From Hyposmocoma kahamanoa (lineage: Eukaryota > Arthropoda > Insecta > Lepidoptera > Cosmopterigidae): DNA of 64,000 bases. The stretch is taken from assembly GCF_003589595.1 (NCBI RefSeq), contig NW_020653333.1:2908917-2972916 (forward strand), in the 5' to 3' direction. Below, piece after piece: positions 59,395 to 64,000 of the stretch (position 1 is the stretch's first letter; each line of letters starts with the position of its first letter). The notes beneath the pieces were generated by a model. The model searched no databases. It was not told the DNA's origin and was given only the letters and a program-made list of their open reading frames with translations. The translations under genes were made by a program, and so were the position numbers.

Positions 59395-59690
59395 GCACCA
59401 TAAGGCTGCAGAGCAGTGCAGAGCGGATTTATCTGCGGACCATCCGCGGGGTAACACGTGTGGCATTAGAACATCGTTTTGCAGTGACGCGGATTGCTCC
59501 GTACGGAACACACTCCGCGTGAACTCTGCGCAAGCCACCCGTGCGTTCATTGTAGGCGACTGTCTTCCGTGAATATTCGCACTAAATTAAATACTCGATT
59601 CACAACTGCGGAATTTACACATGCGGATGGCCCGTACGGACCGTATGCGCAACTGTGAAACCTGTAAATAACTGGGATTTTAATCTGCAA
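59395..59690. repeat. GC-rich island with internal dyads, probably MITE-related
   Basis: It is much richer in CG than its surroundings (TGCGGACCATCCGCGGG, CTCCGTACGGAACACACTCC, GGCCCGTACGGACCGTATGC) with several short palindromes. No frame is open. Confidence 0.35.
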
Positions 59691-60609
59691 AATAACACTT
59701 TTTCAGGAGGTTTAAAGATTGTACGAACGAAATTAGTTGATATTTTTTATACTCAAAGAGAATTATAAAATTACACACAATTCGTTTCATGTAGTTCGTA
59801 TTATTTTTGACTCGTGTGATAAAACACTTCTTCTTATCACATGTGACTTTATCATACCAAGAGGGTGAGAAATTAAAATCGCTATTATTACGTGTGCTGC
59901 CAGATTTATAAAACGGTTCGGGTATTTCTTAAGTTATTTTTGAGGGTTTTTTTTTTAATAAATGAAACAATTCATATAACATTACAACTATTTATTTTAC
60001 ATACAACAACTGAAATTTATTTCTTTGACAAGTAGCACCAATAAATAAAATAAATCCTTATAAATATAAAAAATACGTAATATTTATCTAAAATAACAAA
60101 TATTACTGTGCAATACACCACATAGCTAGAGCTAAGAAAAATGCAATGACGTTCTTTGGAATGAATTAAATAAATGCTAATAAAATTTAGATTATATTTA
60201 TATATAATTTCAATTAACAAAAAAATTATAAATATTTAGTCTATGACTTAAATTAAAACTTTATAAGCGAATAAAAACTTTGGTACTGGAACGAAGTTAG
60301 CACGAAACTCCCACAGAGGAAAAGGAAAACATTTTAACTTTATATAAATGAATAAAATTTTATGTGAATAACACAAATGCAGGTTTACGTGTGTTGATGA
60401 ATCTGTACACGATCGCAGAAACCACGTCAATGTAACTGTGTGGCTGAGAAATCCTTCCAATCACCCACATAATTATTTCAGGAGTCTATTCAAAAAAAGA
60501 GCAGCTAATGTTTGTCTCTTCACATTGTATTACGTAAATGGTTACTTTCTTAGTATTAGTTCTTACTACGATTAACAGATGACTCTCTTTAGATTTTGAC
60601 ACTAAAGCC
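59691..60609. other. AT-rich intergenic DNA
   Basis: Nothing recognised. Confidence 0.5.
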
Positions 60610-60610
60610 G

Positions 60611-60820
60611 GGTACAGATAATTTGCAACACTACATGGCTTGCAACATTTCTTTTCTCATATATTTGAATGTGTTCACGCGCAGTGTGTCGCGAACACAC
60701 TGCGCGCTTTGTGATCCGTCGCTTGTCCGCGTTTCGACAAACACTTTTAGTATGTATAGAGTAGTACCGTACTTAGATGTTCGCGTTGCATTGCATATTG
60801 CGTTGCAAATAATCTGTACC
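60611..60820. mobile_element. MITE with GC-rich central palindrome
   Basis: The ends GGTACAGATAATTTGCAAC and GTTGCAAATAATCTGTACC are inverted. An internal perfect 12-bp dyad, CGCGCAGTGTGT and ACACACTGCGCG, lies at 60678-60706. Confidence 0.75.
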
Positions 60821-61049
60821 GAGCTTATGAGCGCCTTCTAATCAGGCGATTACAGCAAAGCCACAGTGTACACTATTAATTTTCATATAATATCTGCCAC
60901 TGTCGTGACACGCGAGCACCACATTTGCAATAACAATTAGAGAAGCGCGGCTGCTGCGTCACAGTTGCGCCATTGCTGCGTTTCTATGCGTCTAATTGGA
61001 AGGCGCCCTTACCTTTTCGTTCATACAAAAATTTATGAAATATTTAAAC

Positions 61050-61265
61050 TGCCTCCGTGGCCGAACGGTTACCATGCCGGACTGCCACGCAGAGGTCCCA
61101 GGTTCGATTCCCGGGCCGGGCGAAATATTTGTATGGCCTACATTTATTTCTCTCGTGAGTTTGGGTGTAATTTGTGGTTGTCTATGTATGTGTCCATGGC
61201 ACCCGCGGCACAGGGTTTCCCTAGTGCGGGGCTAAGTTGAGTGTGTGCGTTTATAAAAAAAAAAA
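61050..61265 (+). repeat. tRNA-derived SINE, family T1, best copy
   Basis: Head CTGCCTCCGTGGCCGAACGG, B box GGTTCGATTCCCGGGCC, body with CTCTCGTGAGTTTGGGTG and CCCTAGTGCGGGGCTAAG, and a 3' A-rich tail of about 18 nt. The intact boxes and A tail mark it as the youngest T1 copy here. Confidence 0.85.
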
Positions 61266-62728
61266 AAAAAATTTAGATGCGCCATCTATTGGTACAGTAC
61301 CGAACCATGTAGTTAAAAACTGTTATTCAACTGTAAAAAAAAATCATCACGTCAACTTTTTTTTGTTAATTTATCATAGTACTGTCAAAACAGGACACCG
61401 CCACAAAAAGGGAAGGAGAATACAAGTATGACCGCGTTATGCAGAATTTTATTGCTTTCTTTCATGCGCAAGGTAAGTTATTAGTTATTTGCGTCTTTGT
61501 TTTTGAAACTATTCTCTTGTATCGAGTTTTTCGGTTTTTACGATTGCCACACGATGGAAATGAAACTATTTTATTTTTGTATCCAAATCGCGTATACTTT
61601 TTTTTTAAGCATAACCAATTTTTAAACGTGAGCTCCGTGGTCAAATTTATTTTGCTAAACGTGACCACGGAAAAACCAAAACAAAAATATGTGATCTAGA
61701 TCCGAAATAGCTTCATTTCCTATATTCTCTAGATATTCACAAAAAAAATGTAGATCACTCAACTAGTTTTAATAACTTAGTCGTTTTATACACTACTATA
61801 TTGGTCGGTGGCTAGTTCTATTATTCCGCAGCTTTGCATTTACTAGCAATATCAACTGTTTTTGAAAAAAAAACGGAATGCCGAATTTAGATTACGTTAA
61901 TACCTACTTTAATTTTTGGAAAATTACTAGATACGTGTTTTCTGTACATACCGTTCTATTGGTGTAATAATAATATAGTTTACGTTAAAATAAACGTAAA
62001 AACGTAGAAAAATATCAATAAATAAATGATTTGCTATTTCTAAATATTTGACAAGATTAAAATAATATATCACTATAAGATGGCAACTTAATAGGAACAA
62101 AGTTGTATTTTTTCTTTTTGGTTAATATTTGGTAATAAGATACATCGAGCTGTAGCAATGGCACCAAATTATTTTACATTATTTACTATCTCCCGCCAAA
62201 ATCTACTTAATTCTCTATAAAAAAGATCAATGATCAAATCTGTAATATGATGATTGGTTCATTATGGATCGTGATCGATTGCGAATTGGATCATTTCGGT
62301 TTATGTTGAATCAAATGAGGTTTTTATAAGAATTTCTTCTTCCAAGAGCCAGACATTACTGCCCCCGAAGCGATATGTAGAACACCATAACCACTCCTGA
62401 CAGTACAAATAGAACTTAGGATTTCTTTTTAATCCACTTCTGATTTGTCGGTAACTTTGAAGCAGCAGTTTATTTTAATGACAGCAAGAATATCAAATAT
62501 CAAGACTGGCACCAAAATCTCCGATTTTTTTCTAATGGTAACTACTTTACGCCGGGATTATGAAAAGTGACTCAAAGCCTACACTTTGAATAATAATTGA
62601 ATCTTATAGTCAAATCTTCGCTTTACGTTTTTTTTAGTCCTCTTTGATCCATCGTTACCCCAAAATGACCCATATCATAATTGTATTGTTCAATAAACCT
62701 GAACTGAACACAATCCATATTGGTCCTA
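61266..62728. other. Intergenic DNA downstream of Gale
   Basis: A short palindromic pair (CTCCGTGGTCA against TGACCACGGA) lies at 61630-61675. No gene is supported. Confidence 0.45.
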
Positions 62729-63153
62729 TAGTCTATTCAAGTTAGCGACCTAGCACTGAGAAAACACAGGCGCATGTGATTGGTTAGAGATAAGTCACAA
62801 AAGCCGCATTCATAATGGCAGGCAAATTAGTCGGTTTACACATCTGTGTGTTTTCTGTTTGCTACCTATCTGCGACTCTTTACCTGCGACTTTGGCTGTC
62901 TTAATGGACTGATACCTTCTTATTCTGTGACTCGATTTAAGACAAAGACGGACGTAAAAAGTGAGATTGTTAAAAAAAATTATAGTAATTTATAAATAAA
63001 GTATTTTTGTTTTATTTATTAAACACCTTCATGCACGAGCCCTTACTATTTTAACGCTCACTTGACCTTGTGCCTCCATCTTATGTCCTCGATATTTTAT
63101 GAAGAAGTGCGAAAGAGAAGATCCTATACCAAGTCGCTAACTTGAATAGACTA
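62729..63153. mobile_element. MITE abutting the Gale stop codon
   Basis: The ends TAGTCTATTCAAGTTAGCGAC (21 bp, written here only as the end positions 62729-62749) and 63133-63153 are exact reverse complements, with TA at each end. The element is 425 bp. On the - strand it contains AATAAA at 63011-63020. Its right end is 16 bp past the Gale stop codon. Confidence 0.8.
63011..63020 (-). terminator. Candidate Gale poly(A) signal inside a MITE
   Basis: Two overlapping AATAAA hexamers on the - strand, about 150 nt after the Gale stop codon. They are the nearest good signals. Confidence 0.45.
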
Positions 63154-63169
63154 ATAATCCCAAAAAACC

Positions 63170-63402
63170 TCACTTCTTAAATCCGTTGGGATTATTACTC
63201 TGCCACCTCCAAGTATCAGCGCACATATCTTCAAGTGTCCTTGTTGCACGCCAACCCAAAAGCTTGTGCGAGAGCGAGACGTCAGCATAATTGGCAGCTA
63301 TGTCTCCTTCGCGTCGAGGCACAATTTTATATGGAATTTTGCGACCGCTGGCCGCTTCGAATGCTGCCACCATTTGGAGGACTGAGTAGCCCGTACCTGT
63401 AC
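63170..63402 (-). CDS. Gale: UDP-glucose 4-epimerase, last coding exon
   Basis: The product is the cytosolic NAD-dependent enzyme of the Leloir pathway that interconverts UDP-galactose and UDP-glucose (and, in animals, UDP-GalNAc and UDP-GlcNAc). The exon begins inside the conserved [10 protein letters not shown] motif, with the first Gly codon split by the intron (phase 1, acceptor AACTCTAG). It runs through [29 protein letters not shown] and [19 protein letters not shown] to NPNGFKK and TGA at 63170-63172. It is the C-terminal substrate-binding part; the Rossmann fold and the Tyr-x3-Lys site lie in exons beyond 64000. No damage is seen. Confidence 0.95.
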
Positions 63403-63443
63403 CTAGAGTTGTAAATTAAAATTATTAATTCAGCTGCAACAGA

Positions 63444-63590
63444 TGTCCTTGTGGAAGAGAAGTACTGCCACCTTACCTATTTCTGCCGTCAAGCAGTAAT
63501 GACAGCATTACTGCGTTTCGGTTTTGAAGGGTGCTGGTGAAATTACAGGCGCATGAGACTTTTCAACTTAAGTTTCAAGGTGACGAGTGG
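63444..63590 (-). repeat. R1 3' half, reverse, in a Gale intron
   Basis: It runs from GTACTGCCACCTTACCTATT through GGTGCTGGTGAAATTACAGG to TTTCAAGGTGACGAG. In this orientation it lies opposite to its usual reading, relative to the window. Confidence 0.75.
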
Positions 63591-63978
63591 GTCCCATTTA
63601 GCTATGTAGTGACTATTCACTACATTTATTACACGGAATTGGCTTGAGCCAGAAAAAGTTTTAAGTCTATGTGATAAGAGCGAAAATGACGTGCTTTTCG
63701 CGTCGGTGGCTCGAGACAGGCACTTAATATTGGACTTAGGTGCTATTTATTAAGAGTCAATATAAACTCAAATGGCTTTGGTTGATTCCGTATAACAGTG
63801 AGAGTGTTGAAGTTGAATCCAATCACTTTGTAAAAAATATATAGTAAAATTGGGGATATATACTGATTAGTGTATGGTGTGACAACAAAATTCCTAAAAA
63901 TTTTCACGATAGAAAAAAAACACAAACTTACATCGAAATTTCACAAGAAAACCGCTGTATTCAATAGGTATTTTACAT

Positions 63979-64000
63979 ATATCAATATATATATATATAT
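63979..64000. repeat. TA microsatellite, cut by the window edge
   Basis: ATATCAATATATATATATAT-type run reaching the last base. Confidence 0.7.

Larger units (their letters stand above)
63403..64000 (-). other. Gale intron (partial)
   Basis: Intron sequence that continues out of the window. It contains the R1 fragment at 63444-63590 and ends in a TA dinucleotide run. Confidence 0.7.

Noticed and set aside
61050..61125. tRNA gene
   Set aside because: The boxes are excellent, but it is followed by a SINE body shared with four other places and lacks a proper tRNA fold.

Overview
The window is animal, and most likely moth or butterfly, nuclear DNA. It is AT-rich. Its genes are split by GT-AG introns. 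Its non-coding DNA is filled with short dispersed repeats of the kind common in Lepidoptera: tRNA-derived SINEs, a very abundant short repeat of about 280 bp, MITEs and LINE tails. There are no operons, ribosome binding sites or CRISPR arrays. The species cannot be named from the sequence.

Three genes are recognisable. (1) At 24814-29083 on the + strand, four exons encode the C2H2 zinc-finger repressor Hindsight/Pebbled, the insect RREB1. Its 5' end is not seen, and one A run in exon 2 breaks the frame. (2) At 32465-46340 on the + strand, four coding exons encode a complete 128-residue BTB protein that matches Lolal (Batman), a small partner of GAGA factor and Polycomb/Trithorax proteins. (3) At 63170-63402 on the - strand lies the last coding exon of UDP-glucose 4-epimerase (Gale); the rest of that gene is beyond the right edge. 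A fourth candidate is a - strand exon at 53174-53468 that could begin a small secreted protein. I do not recognise it.

Layout: 1-24.8 kb is gene-poor, repeat-rich DNA upstream of hindsight and may hold its unseen 5' exons. At 24.8-29.1 kb is hindsight, followed by a relatively repeat-free stretch (its likely 3' UTR, then the lolal promoter) to 32.4 kb. From 32.5 to 46.3 kb is lolal, with introns of 6.7, 5.1 and 1.6 kb carrying many MITEs. From 46.3 to 62.7 kb is intergenic, with nested MITEs, a dead Tc1/mariner transposase and LINE pieces. At 62.7-63.4 kb is the end of Gale with a MITE 16 bp past its stop codon. The 10-N gap at 2750-2759 sits inside a repeat and is probably misjoined.

The observations I rate highest are: a stem-loop 10 nt after the hindsight stop codon followed by 44 open codons (candidate readthrough); the hindsight frame break; inverted MITE copies flanking lolal exon 3 (a circular-RNA layout); a short-tandem-repeat element with inverted arms in lolal intron 1; and a MITE that appears to supply the Gale poly(A) signal. 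I did not find a wholly new gene system.
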